Assembly: GCA_900199655.1 (NCBI GenBank)
Contig: FZRE01000004.1
Location: 62,001-126,000, forward strand
Direction: 5' to 3'
Source of the DNA: Prevotellaceae bacterium KH2P17
Lineage (GTDB): Bacteria > Bacteroidota > Bacteroidia > Bacteroidales > Bacteroidaceae
DNA: 64,000 bases
Below the pieces are notes generated by a model. That model worked only from the letters and a program-made list of their open reading frames with translations, made no database searches and was not told the DNA's origin. Below are positions 18,020 to 26,948 of this stretch, one piece after another. Numbering within the stretch: the stretch's first letter is position 1; each line of letters begins with the position of its first letter. The translations under genes and the position numbers were made by a program.

Positions 18020-20260
18020 TTATTCCAGGAACTTTTTGGCTCCGCGCAGCTGGTGGCGCATGTTGCTGAGCAGCTGCTGGCTTTCCTGCAGCAGGTTGAG
18101 ATATACGAGCGAGAGTTGCAGATACTCGTTGCCGCGCGTCTGCTGCATGCGGTCAATGTGCCGTTTGCGTGTAAGGCTCAGCTCGTCTTTCAGTGAGTCG
18201 GCGTCGGCCAGCACGTCCCGGTAATGCTCGAAGCGCCCTGTCGAAATCATGTCATTGGTTTGTTTCATCAGGTCATTGATGGTTCTGCGTATGGGTTCGT
18301 ACTCTTCTTTCAGGCTGCGCGGTATGGGATTGAAGTTGTTCTCTACGTGTTCCTGAATGGGTTCCAGCATTCTGAGCGTGCAGTAGATGTACTGCGTGGC
18401 GGCGTTGACGCCGATGTGGAACCACGTGTTGCGCTCTATACCTATCTCAACGGGCACTTTCTTCAGTGCGATGAGTTCCTGCCGGCGGTCCTGCTTCAGT
18501 TCTCCTTTCTGCTTTTTCAGTTCCCTCTGCGCGTGGTGGAGCATGCGTGGCCTGTCGTCAAAGAAGCCGTCAACAATCTGGTTGTACTGCTCCAGGGTGA
18601 ACATCGTCATGAAACTCTGGGTGCGGCCCACGTGTTTGCGCAGCAGCTCCCATACTATATCCGCATCGTGTGTGCGCATCATGAGTTCCGAGAGGCTCTT
18701 GCTGCTGTCTTTCTTGCTGCGATTGAACTTGCGGCTCGAGCTGATGAGCTGGTAGACTACAAAGATCATGAAGGCTGCCTGCACGATAATGCCGCCGTAG
18801 TACATGGCCAGGCACACAATCAGACTGGCCACGAAAGCCACGCCGGCCGTAATGAACCAGCCGCCGATAACGGCTATCACGCCCGTTACCCTGAACACGG
18901 CGCTCTCCCGTCCCCAAGCTTTGTCGGCCAGCGAGCTACCCATAGCCACCATGAAAGTTACGTAGGTGGTAGAGAGCGGCAGCTTGTAGTTGGTGCCGAT
19001 GGTGATGAGCAGCGACGCGAGTACCAGGTTAACGGCGGCCCGCACCACGTCGAAGGCGGCTCCGTCGCTCAGTTCCGTGCCGCGCCGGTTAAACCTGAAG
19101 TTGAGCCAGCGCTGGATACCGTCGGGCATGTAGCTATCTATCGTGGAGGACATGTTCTGAAAGAAACGCACCAGACTCCTTGCTGCTCTCGAGGAGCCGA
19201 ACATCTCCGTGTGCTCATCCTGCCGCGAGAGGTCGACCGAAGTCTTGATAACATGCTGCGCCTTCTTGGACGTTGCCATGGCCACTATCATGATGATGCC
19301 GGCCAGCAGCAGGTAGAGGGGCGGCGTCTTGGCACTCTCCGCCAGGCTCGTCATCATGAAGCTGGTGGGCGTGGAGCCGGCACCGTGGGCCATGTAGTCC
19401 TGATAACTGTCCAGTCCTGCCAACGGAACGCCGATGAAGTTCACCAGGTCGTTGCCCGCAAAGGCCATGGCCAGCGCGAAGGTACCCATGAGTACAACGA
19501 GCTTGAAGATGTTTACGCGCAGCAGATGGAGAACCTCCATGAGCACCGTTGAGCCCACGAAGGTGCCCACGATGAGCGTCCGCATGTTCTGTTCTATCCA
19601 CTGGCGGCTCTCTTCTGATATGTAGGGGCTGTTGCCTACGCCCTTGAGAAAGATGAAATAAGCCAGCGCCGTAAAGGCGATACCGCCGAAGATGGCGATG
19701 GAATAACGCGAATGGTGCTTGTAGTTGAACGTGAAGACAACGCGCGTGAGCCACATCACGATGGTACCGAACACGAAGGCTATGGCCACGGAAACGAAGA
19801 TGGCGATGATTACACTCATGGCCTTGTCCGTATTCAGCAGGTCGCCGAGGCCCAGGTCGGTACCGCCCATCAGCTTTATAGCTGCCAGGGCAAAGGTTGC
19901 TCCCAGCAGTTCAAAGACCAGCGACACCGTGGTCGAGGTGGGCATGCCGAGCGAGTTGAACACGTCGAGCACAATGATGTCGGTCACCATCACGGCCATG
20001 AAGATGGTCATTACTTCGTCGAACGAGTAATTCTGAGGTACCATGATGCCGTGGCGGGCCACGTCCATCATGCCCGATGACATGACGGCACCCGCCAGAA
20101 CGCCGAACGAAGCGATGATGAGAATGGTCCTGAAGGTGCCTACACGGGCGCCTACGGCCGACTGCAGAAAGTTTACGGCGTCGTTGCTTACGCCCACAAA
20201 GAGGTCGAACACTGCCAAACAGAGCAGGAAGACGACAATAACTAAATAGATAGTTTCCAT
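18020..20260 (-). CDS. PiT-family inorganic phosphate transporter with helical C-terminal domain
   Basis: 746 residues from METIYLVIVVFLLCLAVFDL at 20260; 14 extra in-frame codons upstream are polar and rejected. The two PiT signatures are present: GVSNDAVNFLQSAVGARV near residues 23-40, and GNDLVNFIGVPLAG in the middle, plus KLPLSTTYVTFMVAMGSSLA. Many membrane segments fill residues 1-540. The last 200 residues are soluble and helical, with coiled-coil character (HAQRELKKQKGELKQDRRQE), somewhat like the PhoU-type regulators of other phosphate systems. It imports phosphate using the ion gradient. The two-component pair follows after 70 bases. Confidence 0.93.
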   Translation of the reverse strand: METIYLVIVVFLLCLAVFDLFVGVSNDAVNFLQSAVGARVGTFRTILIIASFGVLAGAVMSSGMMDVARHGIMVPQNYSFDEVMTIFMAVMVTDIIVLDVFNSLGMPTSTTVSLVFELLGATFALAAIKLMGGTDLGLGDLLNTDKAMSVIIAIFVSVAIAFVFGTIVMWLTRVVFTFNYKHHSRYSIAIFGGIAFTALAYFIFLKGVGNSPYISEESRQWIEQNMRTLIVGTFVGSTVLMEVLHLLRVNIFKLVVLMGTFALAMAFAGNDLVNFIGVPLAGLDSYQDYMAHGAGSTPTSFMMTSLAESAKTPPLYLLLAGIIMIVAMATSKKAQHVIKTSVDLSRQDEHTEMFGSSRAARSLVRFFQNMSSTIDSYMPDGIQRWLNFRFNRRGTELSDGAAFDVVRAAVNLVLASLLITIGTNYKLPLSTTYVTFMVAMGSSLADKAWGRESAVFRVTGVIAVIGGWFITAGVAFVASLIVCLAMYYGGIIVQAAFMIFVVYQLISSSRKFNRSKKDSSKSLSELMMRTHDADIVWELLRKHVGRTQSFMTMFTLEQYNQIVDGFFDDRPRMLHHAQRELKKQKGELKQDRRQELIALKKVPVEIGIERNTWFHIGVNAATQYIYCTLRMLEPIQEHVENNFNPIPRSLKEEYEPIRRTINDLMKQTNDMISTGRFEHYRDVLADADSLKDELSLTRKRHIDRMQQTRGNEYLQLSLVYLNLLQESQQLLSNMRHQLRGAKKFLE

Positions 20261-20420
20261 ATATTCGGAATGGTTTTTTCTTCGCCGACAAAGGTATAAC
20301 AACCGTATTACAGAAACTTTAAGCGCGTGTAACTATTCGTTTACATATATGTTACAATACTGTTACTGCCTCCTTGGGTAATCACCAGCCATCAATTACG
20401 GTGTAAAAGATGTGCTTCGG

Positions 20421-20490
20421 GAACTTTCGACACCTGTCGCACAATCATTCGACAAGTGTCACACAATCGTGCGACAAGTGTCAAAAGTTC
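20421..20490. repeat. 70-bp triple-core palindromic element, copy 2
   Basis: Same layout as the copy at 14733: eight-base terminal inverted repeats and three GACANNTGTC cores 22 bp apart (centres CC, AG, AG). It lies in the 434-bp divergent gap between the phosphate transporter and the menaquinone operon; the rest of that gap holds only the promoter at 20621-20652. Confidence 0.92.
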
Positions 20491-20620
20491 CTGCTCCTAT
20501 CTTTCAGCACTTTTTCGGCATGTTTTCAGCACCCCCGCAGCAGGCTATTCGGCACATGCCGGCATGGTTTCCCACTCCGGCTCGTGACTTCCGGGACCGG
20601 CAGAGAAAGCAACCGTTATA

Positions 20621-20652
20621 TTTGGTTGTGTGTTTACAATTTGCTATCTTTG
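20621..20652 (+). promoter_or_regulatory. Promoter of the menaquinone operon
   Basis: TTTG at 20621-20624, a 20-base spacer and TATCTTTG at 20645-20652, 42 bases before the first ATG at 20695. A full consensus match and the only good promoter found for the six-gene unit. Confidence 0.8.
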
Positions 20653-20694
20653 CCAAAGGTTTGTGTGTAGAACCTATGAAAAGTAAAAGGAACA

Positions 20695-21111
20695 ATGGAT
20701 ATAGAAAAACAGAAGGAAATCATCAAGACCCAGGACGGGCTCTCCAACACGCTGGGCATGGAGTTCCTGTCAACTCCGGAAGAAGATACGCTCATGGCGC
20801 GCATGAAGGTTAACGGGCTTAACCGGCAGCCCTTCGGCTTCCTCTCGGGCGGAGCATCGCTGGCATTGGCCGAGAACGTGGCCGGTGTAGGCAGCATGGC
20901 GCTGTGTCCGGACAGAATTAGCGTGGGCATAAACGTGAGCGGCAGCCACCTGAAGGCCGTCATGGAGGGCGACGTGGTGACGGCCTACGCCAAGCTGCAG
21001 TTCAAGGGCCGCACGCTTCATGAGTGGCAGGTGGACATCAGGAACAGGAAAGGAGAACTGATATCGACCGTACACGTAACCAACTACGTGATTAGTCAGC
21101 GCAAGAAATGA
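20695..21111 (+). CDS. Hotdog-fold thioesterase, candidate DHNA-CoA hydrolase (MenI)
   Basis: 138 residues of the PaaI/YbgC-like hotdog thioesterase family. The helix segment FGFLSGGASLALAENVAG (about 42-59) carries the usual acidic Glu, and GSHLKAVMEGDVVTAYAK (about 82-99) is the following strand signature. In other bacteria a hotdog enzyme removes CoA from 1,4-dihydroxy-2-naphthoyl-CoA after MenB. As first gene of a men operon, with a four-base overlap to menF, that is the likeliest role here. The assignment rests on context plus family, so the symbol is withheld. Confidence 0.85.
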   Translation: MDIEKQKEIIKTQDGLSNTLGMEFLSTPEEDTLMARMKVNGLNRQPFGFLSGGASLALAENVAGVGSMALCPDRISVGINVSGSHLKAVMEGDVVTAYAKLQFKGRTLHEWQVDIRNRKGELISTVHVTNYVISQRKK

Positions 21112-22133
21112 GTGCTTTTGCCTGCTATCGTCTGCCCGATTCCACCTCTTACACCTATGTGGAGCAAACCGAAGGAGAGCCGCTCGAACTGCATGACTAC
21201 GGACAGCTAAACGGCTGCCGGGGCTTCGTGATGGCCCCGTTCGCTGCGTCGGCGCTGCATCCTGTGCTGTTGTTGCGCCCCGATGTGGTACAGCAGCGGC
21301 CCTGCAGCACAGCAGAGACGGCGGGCCCCGTGGCCCACAGCGTTGGCGAAGCCGGCCGCGAGGGCTATGCCTCGGCCTTTGCCGCGTTCCACCGGCAGCT
21401 CTGTGCGGGCAAGTTCGGCAAGCTCGTGCTCTCGCGGAGCGTGGAGATAAGGCTGGCGGAGCCGGCTGATGGCAAGGCTCTCTTCCACAAGGCGTGCCGC
21501 CTGTACCCGCATCTGTTCATCGCCCTGGTGAGCACCGCCCGCAGCGGAGAGTGGCTCATGGCCACACCCGAGATACTGGCAGAGAGTGCCGACGGCACCC
21601 TCTGGCACACCATGGCACTGGCCGGAACGATGAAAAACAGCCAGGCTGCGGGCTTGGAGCCGGCATGGTCGGCCAAGAACAGGGCCGAGCAGCAGTTCGT
21701 TTCCGACTATATCGGTCGCCGCCTCCGCACGTTCGGCCTCCATGTTTCTGCCCGCGGGCCCTATACAACCACAGCTGCAGGGCTCTGCCACCTGCGCACC
21801 GACTTCACGTTCGGCCTGCATCCGGGCGTAGGAGTGGGCGATGTGGTGGCCCGCCTGCACCCCACGCCGGCCGTGTGCGGCATTCCCAAGGACGCCGCCC
21901 GCCGGTTCATCCTGGCTCACGAAGGCCTTGACCGCCGCTATTACAGCGGCTTCTGCGGCCCCATAGGCCTGCCCGGCGGCACGCATCTGTACGTGTCGCT
22001 GCGCTGCATGGAGCTGTTGGGCCACCGCTGCGTGCTGCATGCAGGCGGCGGACTGCTGCCTGAAAGCCGCGAGGAGAGCGAGTGGAACGAGACCGAAGCC
22101 AAACTCCAGACAATGAAACATGTATTCGAATAA
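21108..22133 (+). CDS. menF: Isochorismate synthase
   Basis: 341 residues of the chorismate-binding family. It turns chorismate into isochorismate, the first committed step to menaquinone. Visible landmarks: KLVLSRSVEIRL near residue 105, GEWLMATPEILAES near 147, the block WHTMALAGTMKNS near 165, and the C-terminal HPTPAVCGIPKDAARRFI and YYSGFCGPIG. The N-terminal part is short and divergent, as usual in Bacteroidales. It overlaps the upstream thioesterase by four bases and menD by 14, which points to coupled translation. EntC-type siderophore use is unlikely given the neighbours. Confidence 0.95.
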   Translation: MSAFACYRLPDSTSYTYVEQTEGEPLELHDYGQLNGCRGFVMAPFAASALHPVLLLRPDVVQQRPCSTAETAGPVAHSVGEAGREGYASAFAAFHRQLCAGKFGKLVLSRSVEIRLAEPADGKALFHKACRLYPHLFIALVSTARSGEWLMATPEILAESADGTLWHTMALAGTMKNSQAAGLEPAWSAKNRAEQQFVSDYIGRRLRTFGLHVSARGPYTTTAAGLCHLRTDFTFGLHPGVGVGDVVARLHPTPAVCGIPKDAARRFILAHEGLDRRYYSGFCGPIGLPGGTHLYVSLRCMELLGHRCVLHAGGGLLPESREESEWNETEAKLQTMKHVFE

Positions 22134-23763
22134 AGATAATGTCAACATTCTCACGGCACTGCTCGTGAGCCACGGCGTGCGCCATGCGGTGGTGTGCCCG
22201 GGCAGCAGGAATGCTCCCATCGTTCATAACCTCAACGAGTGCCCCGCCATTACATGCTGGCCGGTTACTGACGAGCGGTCGGCGGGCTTCCAGGCGCTGG
22301 GCATCTGTCAGGCCACCGGCCAGCCCGTAGTGGTTTGCGTCACCTCCGGCACGGCGCTGCTCAACGTGGCACCGGCCGTGGCCGAGGCCTTTTACCAGCA
22401 TCAGCCGGTAGTGGTTGTGAGCGCCGACCGCCCTCCGCAGTGGATTGACCAGCTCGACGGGCAGACGCTCCGGCAGCCTGCAGCCCTCTCCGGCTTTGTG
22501 AGCAAGAGCGTTACACTGCCCGAACCGCGCGACGAAGAGGAGCACTGGTACTGCAACAGGCTGGTAAACGAGGCCCTGATGGCCTGCAGGCAAGGCGGCG
22601 GAGGGCCCGTTCACATCAACGTTCCCATTACGGAGCCGCTGTTCGAGATGACCACCGCGCAGCTTCCCCGCGAACGGCTGATTAGTCTGTACACGCCTTC
22701 AACAACCGCTGTAGATGCTTCTCTCCTTGCCCGTTTTGAGCAGGCGGAGCGGCCCATGATAGTTGTAGGGCAACTGAAGCGCGACGCGCTGCCGACTGCT
22801 CTTTGCCGCCGGCTGAACGACTTGGGCTATGTGGTGTTGCAGGAGCAGCTGAGCGGCGGCTCACTGACGGCCTGCTGCCTGGATGAAGCTGTGCTCCTGG
22901 CCTCTCGGAGTGAGCGTTTCCTGCCCGATTTCATCCTCTACGTGGGCGATACGCTGGTGAGCAAGCGGGCCCGCAGGTTCCTGCGCCGCGCCCGTAAGGC
23001 GGAATGCTGGCTGATAAACGAGAGCGGCGCAGTGCACGATGTGCTCATGAACCTTACCGGAGTGGTGCAGGCTCGGCCCGCGGAAGTGCTCTCGCAGCTC
23101 CACAACCGCAGCTCGCACGCCTTTCGTAACTTGTGGGAAGCGGTGCTGATGCAGGCCATCGACCACCGCAACAGCTATCGTCCGCCTTACTCGCAGATGC
23201 TGGCCGTGCAACTGCTGGAGGCCCGGCTGCAGCTCGAAGACCCTTCTTCCGAGGTTCATTACGCCAACAGTACCGCCGTGAGACTGGGCAACATCTTTGC
23301 TTCTCACTACATTTACTGCAATCGGGGGGTAAATGGAATAGAGGGAAGTGTGTCTGCCGCGGCCGGCTACTCGCTCGTTACGGAGCGCAACGTGTACTGT
23401 GTGACGGGCGACTTGAGCTTCTTCTACGACCAGAATGCACTCTGGAACCGCAACCTCCGCGGCAATCTGCGCATCCTGCTGCTCAACAACGGCGGTGGCG
23501 GAATCTTCTATCAACTCAACGGGTTGCGCCAATCGGCCGCCTGCGATGAGCTTGTTGCGGCCCGGCATCATACCACCGCCGAGGGCATCTGCATGGAGAA
23601 CAACGTCAGCTACTATGCTGCCCACAGCGCGGAGGCATTGGAGAGCCAGCTTGAAACGCTGACTTGCGGGCGTTCAGAGCGGCCAGTGCTGCTGGAAGTG
23701 TTCACCGACGCCGCCCGCGATGCAGCCATTTACGAACAATACTATCAATCATTAAGAATATGA
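22120..23763 (+). CDS. menD: SEPHCHC synthase MenD
   Basis: 547 residues, full length. A thiamine-diphosphate enzyme that joins isochorismate and 2-oxoglutarate. The N-terminal pyrimidine-binding domain has [15 protein letters not shown] (about 25-39) and [17 protein letters not shown] (about 75-91) preceding the conserved Glu; the C-terminal TPP domain has [14 protein letters not shown] and [14 protein letters not shown], the GDx(24-27)NN-type motif. It starts inside the end of menF, and its stop overlaps the menB start (ATGA). Confidence 0.97.
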   Translation: MYSNKDNVNILTALLVSHGVRHAVVCPGSRNAPIVHNLNECPAITCWPVTDERSAGFQALGICQATGQPVVVCVTSGTALLNVAPAVAEAFYQHQPVVVVSADRPPQWIDQLDGQTLRQPAALSGFVSKSVTLPEPRDEEEHWYCNRLVNEALMACRQGGGGPVHINVPITEPLFEMTTAQLPRERLISLYTPSTTAVDASLLARFEQAERPMIVVGQLKRDALPTALCRRLNDLGYVVLQEQLSGGSLTACCLDEAVLLASRSERFLPDFILYVGDTLVSKRARRFLRRARKAECWLINESGAVHDVLMNLTGVVQARPAEVLSQLHNRSSHAFRNLWEAVLMQAIDHRNSYRPPYSQMLAVQLLEARLQLEDPSSEVHYANSTAVRLGNIFASHYIYCNRGVNGIEGSVSAAAGYSLVTERNVYCVTGDLSFFYDQNALWNRNLRGNLRILLLNNGGGGIFYQLNGLRQSAACDELVAARHHTTAEGICMENNVSYYAAHSAEALESQLETLTCGRSERPVLLEVFTDAARDAAIYEQYYQSLRI

Positions 23764-24584
23764 AAAGAGAATGGGAAAAGATAGAGAGCTTCGACTTTAA
23801 GGAGATACTCTTCGAGAGTTACAACCACATTGCCAAGATAACCATCAACCGCGAGCGGTATCGCAACGCCTTCACCCCCCTCACCGTGTGGGAAATGAGC
23901 CAGGCTTTCAGCTACTGCCGCGAGTGTCCGGACATCCGGGTGGTCATCCTCACGGGTGCCGGAGACAAGGCTTTCTGCTCCGGAGGCGATATGCACGTCA
24001 AGGGAAAAGGCGGCTACGTGGGCACCGATGGTGTGCCCCGGCTCAACGTACTCGATGTTCAGATGCAGATACGCAGGCTCCCCAAGCCCGTCATTGCCAT
24101 GGTTAACGGCTATGCCATTGGCGGAGGACACGTGCTGCACGTGGTCTGCGACCTCACGATAGCCAGTGAGAATGCCGTCTTCGGACAAACTGGGCCCAAG
24201 GTGGGGAGCTTCGATGCCGGCTTCGGAGCCAGCTATCTGGCTCGTATCGTGGGGCAGAAAAAGGCGCGCGAGATATGGTTCCTCTGTCGCCAATACAGTG
24301 CCCGGGAGGCCGAACGGATGGGACTGGTGAACAAGGTGGTGCCCTTCGACCGGCTCGAAGACGAGTGCGTGGACTGGGCGGAGACCATGATGGAACGCTC
24401 GCCGCTGGCCTTGCGCATGATGAAAGCAGGCTTCAATGCCGAACTCGACGGCCAGGCAGGCATCCAGGAGCTGGCCGGCGACGCCACCATGCTGTACTAC
24501 ACGCTTGATGAGGCACAAGAGGGAGGCCGCGCGTTCCTCGAGAAACGCAAGCCCGACTTCGACAAGTTTCCCCAGTTCCCCTAA
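23760..24584 (+). CDS. menB: 1,4-Dihydroxy-2-naphthoyl-CoA synthase MenB
   Basis: 274 residues from the ATG at 23760 ([20 protein letters not shown]). An upstream in-frame start at 23664 would lie within menD and is rejected. The crotonase fold is clear: [17 protein letters not shown] (about 70-86) with the oxyanion-hole glycines, and [20 protein letters not shown] (about 140-159) with the catalytic Asp. It closes the naphthoate ring from O-succinylbenzoyl-CoA. Four-base overlap with menD. The 72-bp gap to menC is the largest in the operon. Confidence 0.97.
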   Translation: MKREWEKIESFDFKEILFESYNHIAKITINRERYRNAFTPLTVWEMSQAFSYCRECPDIRVVILTGAGDKAFCSGGDMHVKGKGGYVGTDGVPRLNVLDVQMQIRRLPKPVIAMVNGYAIGGGHVLHVVCDLTIASENAVFGQTGPKVGSFDAGFGASYLARIVGQKKAREIWFLCRQYSAREAERMGLVNKVVPFDRLEDECVDWAETMMERSPLALRMMKAGFNAELDGQAGIQELAGDATMLYYTLDEAQEGGRAFLEKRKPDFDKFPQFP

Positions 24585-24656
24585 CTCTCAACGCTCTCAA
24601 ACAGTTGGTAGAAGAGTGGCAAATGCCCGCTCTGCTCATTCAATTCATTATCAGAT

Positions 24657-25700
24657 ATGCCGAAATTCCATATAAGTATCACCGAGAAAACGCTGCATTT
24701 CAGGCAGCCGGCGGGAACTTCGAGGGGCGTGTACACCACGCGCCGCTCTTGGTTTGTTACCCTCACAAGTCCCCAAAAGCCGGGAGTGAAGGGAGTGGGG
24801 GAATGCGCCCCGTTGCCCGACCTGTCGTGCGATGCCCTCGCGGACTATGCCGAAATCCTGCAGGATGCCTGCAGGCTCGTGGCCACAACTGGCCGGACAG
24901 ACTTCGATGAGCTGCGTCCGTACCCCTCGATGCTGTTCGGTCTGGAGACTGCCCTGGCCCAGTACGAGGCCGGGGGCTCACCTGCGCTGTTCGATACGGC
25001 CTTCGGCAGGGGCGAAGAAGGCATCCCCATCAACGGCCTGGTGTGGATGGGGAGCTTCGCCGAGATGTACAGCAGGCTGGAGAAAAAGCTGCAACAAGGC
25101 TTCCGCTGCGTAAAACTGAAGATTGGAGCGATAGACTTTGAGCAGGAGTTAGCCCTCGTGCGCCACATCCGAGAGGCATTCGGCAAGGAGCAGGTGGAAC
25201 TGCGCGTGGACGCCAACGGCGGCTTCACGCCCGCCAATGCCATGCAACGGCTGGAGGCGCTGGCCCCCTACGGCATTCATTCCATTGAGCAACCCGTCCG
25301 CCAACGGCAATGGGAAGCAATGGCGAAGCTGTGCCGTGAGAGCCCGATACCCATCGCCCTGGACGAGGAACTCATAGGGGTGAACAGCCCGGAGGCAAAG
25401 AAAGAGCTGCTCGACACCCTCCGCCCGGCCTTCATTGTGCTGAAACCGAGCCTGCACGGAGGCATGTCCGGCTCGCGCGAATGGATTCAGCTGGCCCGCG
25501 AGAGGGGCATTGGCAGCTGGATAACGAGTGCCCTGGAGAGCAACGTAGGCCTCAATGCGATAGCCCACTTCTGTGCTTCCGTCTACGGGCCTCACATCTC
25601 CATGCCGCAAGGTCTGGGCACCGGACAGCTCTTTACGGACAATATCGACATGCCGCTGCTAATCAAAGGAGACCAGCTATGGTACTGCAAGAATTCTTAG
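24657..25700 (+). CDS. menC: o-Succinylbenzoate synthase MenC
   Basis: 347 residues of the enolase superfamily. It dehydrates SHCHC to o-succinylbenzoate. Expected residues are visible: VKLKIGAIDF with the catalytic Lys near 146, RVDANGGF near 181 (first metal Asp), HSIEQPV near 206 (Glu), ALDEELIG near 237 (Asp/Glu), and VLKPSLHGG near 262 with the second Lys. It starts at 24657 (MPKFHISITEKTLHF). Its last 22 bases overlap the start of menE. Confidence 0.95.
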   Translation: MPKFHISITEKTLHFRQPAGTSRGVYTTRRSWFVTLTSPQKPGVKGVGECAPLPDLSCDALADYAEILQDACRLVATTGRTDFDELRPYPSMLFGLETALAQYEAGGSPALFDTAFGRGEEGIPINGLVWMGSFAEMYSRLEKKLQQGFRCVKLKIGAIDFEQELALVRHIREAFGKEQVELRVDANGGFTPANAMQRLEALAPYGIHSIEQPVRQRQWEAMAKLCRESPIPIALDEELIGVNSPEAKKELLDTLRPAFIVLKPSLHGGMSGSREWIQLARERGIGSWITSALESNVGLNAIAHFCASVYGPHISMPQGLGTGQLFTDNIDMPLLIKGDQLWYCKNS

Positions 25701-26647
25701 ACGAGTGGAACAACGCCTCCGACAGCGTGCTGGTGCACACCAGCGGCTCCACCGGAGAGCCTAAACCCATGTGGGCGGAGAAGCGGCGGATGCTGGCCTC
25801 GGCCCGCATCACGTGCGATTTCTTGGGCTTGAAGCCCGGTGAGAGGGCCTTGCTCTGCATGTCCTTGGATTACATAGCGGGCAAGATGATGGTTGTGCGG
25901 GCGCTGGAGCGAGGCCTGCAACTGGTGGCCGTTGAGCCCGATGGCCATCCGCTGGCCGGCGTGGAGGGGCCGATAGACTTTGCGGCCATGGTTCCCATGC
26001 AGGTTTACAACAGTCTGCAGGTGCCCGAGGAGCGCCGCAGACTGATGCAAATAGGCAACCTCATCATTGGCGGAGGTGCGATAGACGACCGCATGGAGCG
26101 CCAGTTGCGGAGCTTTCCCCATGCCGTGTGGAGCACGTACGGCATGACGGAGACCCTCTCGCACATCGCTCTGCGCCGCCTGAGCGGCCCCGCAGCAAGC
26201 CCGTGGTACATGTCTTTCGATACGGTAAAGGTGAGTCTGGACGATGAAGGCTGCCTGGTAATCGACGCGCCGGCCGTGCACGAGGGCCGTCTTGTTACCC
26301 ACGACCGCGCCGAACTCTCGTCTCGCGGCTTCCGCATCATCGGCCGCAAGGACAACGTCATCTGTTCCGGAGGCATCAAAATACAGGCAGAAGAGGTGGA
26401 ACGGGCGCTGAAACCGTTCATGCGCGGCGGCTTCATGATAACCAAACGCAAAGATGAAAAGTTCGGCGAGATAGTGGTCATGCTGACCGAACAGACCGAC
26501 ATGGCCGAAGTAGAGGAGCTTTGCGTGGCCGCGCTGCCCAAATACTGGTGCCCGCGCAGATACATCCACGTGGCGCAGATACCGCTTACCGAAACCGGAA
26601 AGCCCGCCCGCGCCGTGGCCGAACGCATGGCCCGCGAGGCCGGTTGA
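25679..26647 (+). CDS. menE: o-Succinylbenzoate-CoA ligase MenE
   Basis: 322 residues from the ATG at 25679, which is preceded by AAAGGAG eight bases upstream; the longer frame to 25481 lies within menC. The adenylate-forming P-loop is TSGSTGEPKPMW (about 20-31), followed by WSTYGMTETLSHIALR (A5 motif) and IGRKDNVICSGGIKI near 223 (A7-A8). It is much shorter than the 450-490 residues of E. coli or Bacillus MenE because the N-terminal domain is reduced, which is common in Bacteroidales. Final gene of the operon; no menA or menH is in the window. Confidence 0.93.
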   Translation: MVLQEFLDEWNNASDSVLVHTSGSTGEPKPMWAEKRRMLASARITCDFLGLKPGERALLCMSLDYIAGKMMVVRALERGLQLVAVEPDGHPLAGVEGPIDFAAMVPMQVYNSLQVPEERRRLMQIGNLIIGGGAIDDRMERQLRSFPHAVWSTYGMTETLSHIALRRLSGPAASPWYMSFDTVKVSLDDEGCLVIDAPAVHEGRLVTHDRAELSSRGFRIIGRKDNVICSGGIKIQAEEVERALKPFMRGGFMITKRKDEKFGEIVVMLTEQTDMAEVEELCVAALPKYWCPRRYIHVAQIPLTETGKPARAVAERMAREAG

Positions 26648-26704
26648 CGGTCTCCCGCCCTGCTTCCTGCCATCACCTTATTATATATAGGCCCTCTCTT
26701 AATC

Positions 26705-26905
26705 GCAGTGAGGCCATCTCACTATCGTAGTGAGGCCATCTCACTATCGCAGTGAGGCCATCTCACTATCGTAGTGAGGCCATCTCACTACAGCAGTGAG
26801 CATAGCTCCTTATCGTAAAGAGCTATGCTCCTTATCGTAAAAAGCTATGCTCCTTACTGTAAAGAGCTATGCTCCTTATCGTAAAAAGCATAGCTCCTTA
26901 GGTGT
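26705..26905. repeat. 22-bp hairpin arrays between menE and aroB
   Basis: Family A: five units at 26705, 26727, 26749, 26771 and 26793, each with AGTGAG-GCCAT-CTCACT, a small hairpin (the fifth cut short). Family B: units at 26801, 26823, 26845, 26867 and 26889, with CTATGCTCCTTATCGTAAA; the first and last carry CATAGCTC so they can pair with GAGCTATG of neighbours. Both families keep an exact 22-bp period. They fill the gap between convergent genes. Confidence 0.9.
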
Positions 26906-26948
26906 GAGATGATAACTGAAAGGGGCGCGGAGGCCCGCGGAGCGACTG

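Noticed and set aside
20412..20813. Plus-strand frame running through the 70-bp element into the thioesterase gene
   Set aside because: It is in a different frame from the real thioesterase and covers the promoter.
26705..26905. CRISPR-like array
   Set aside because: Units are contiguous 22-bp repeats with no unique spacers and no cas genes.
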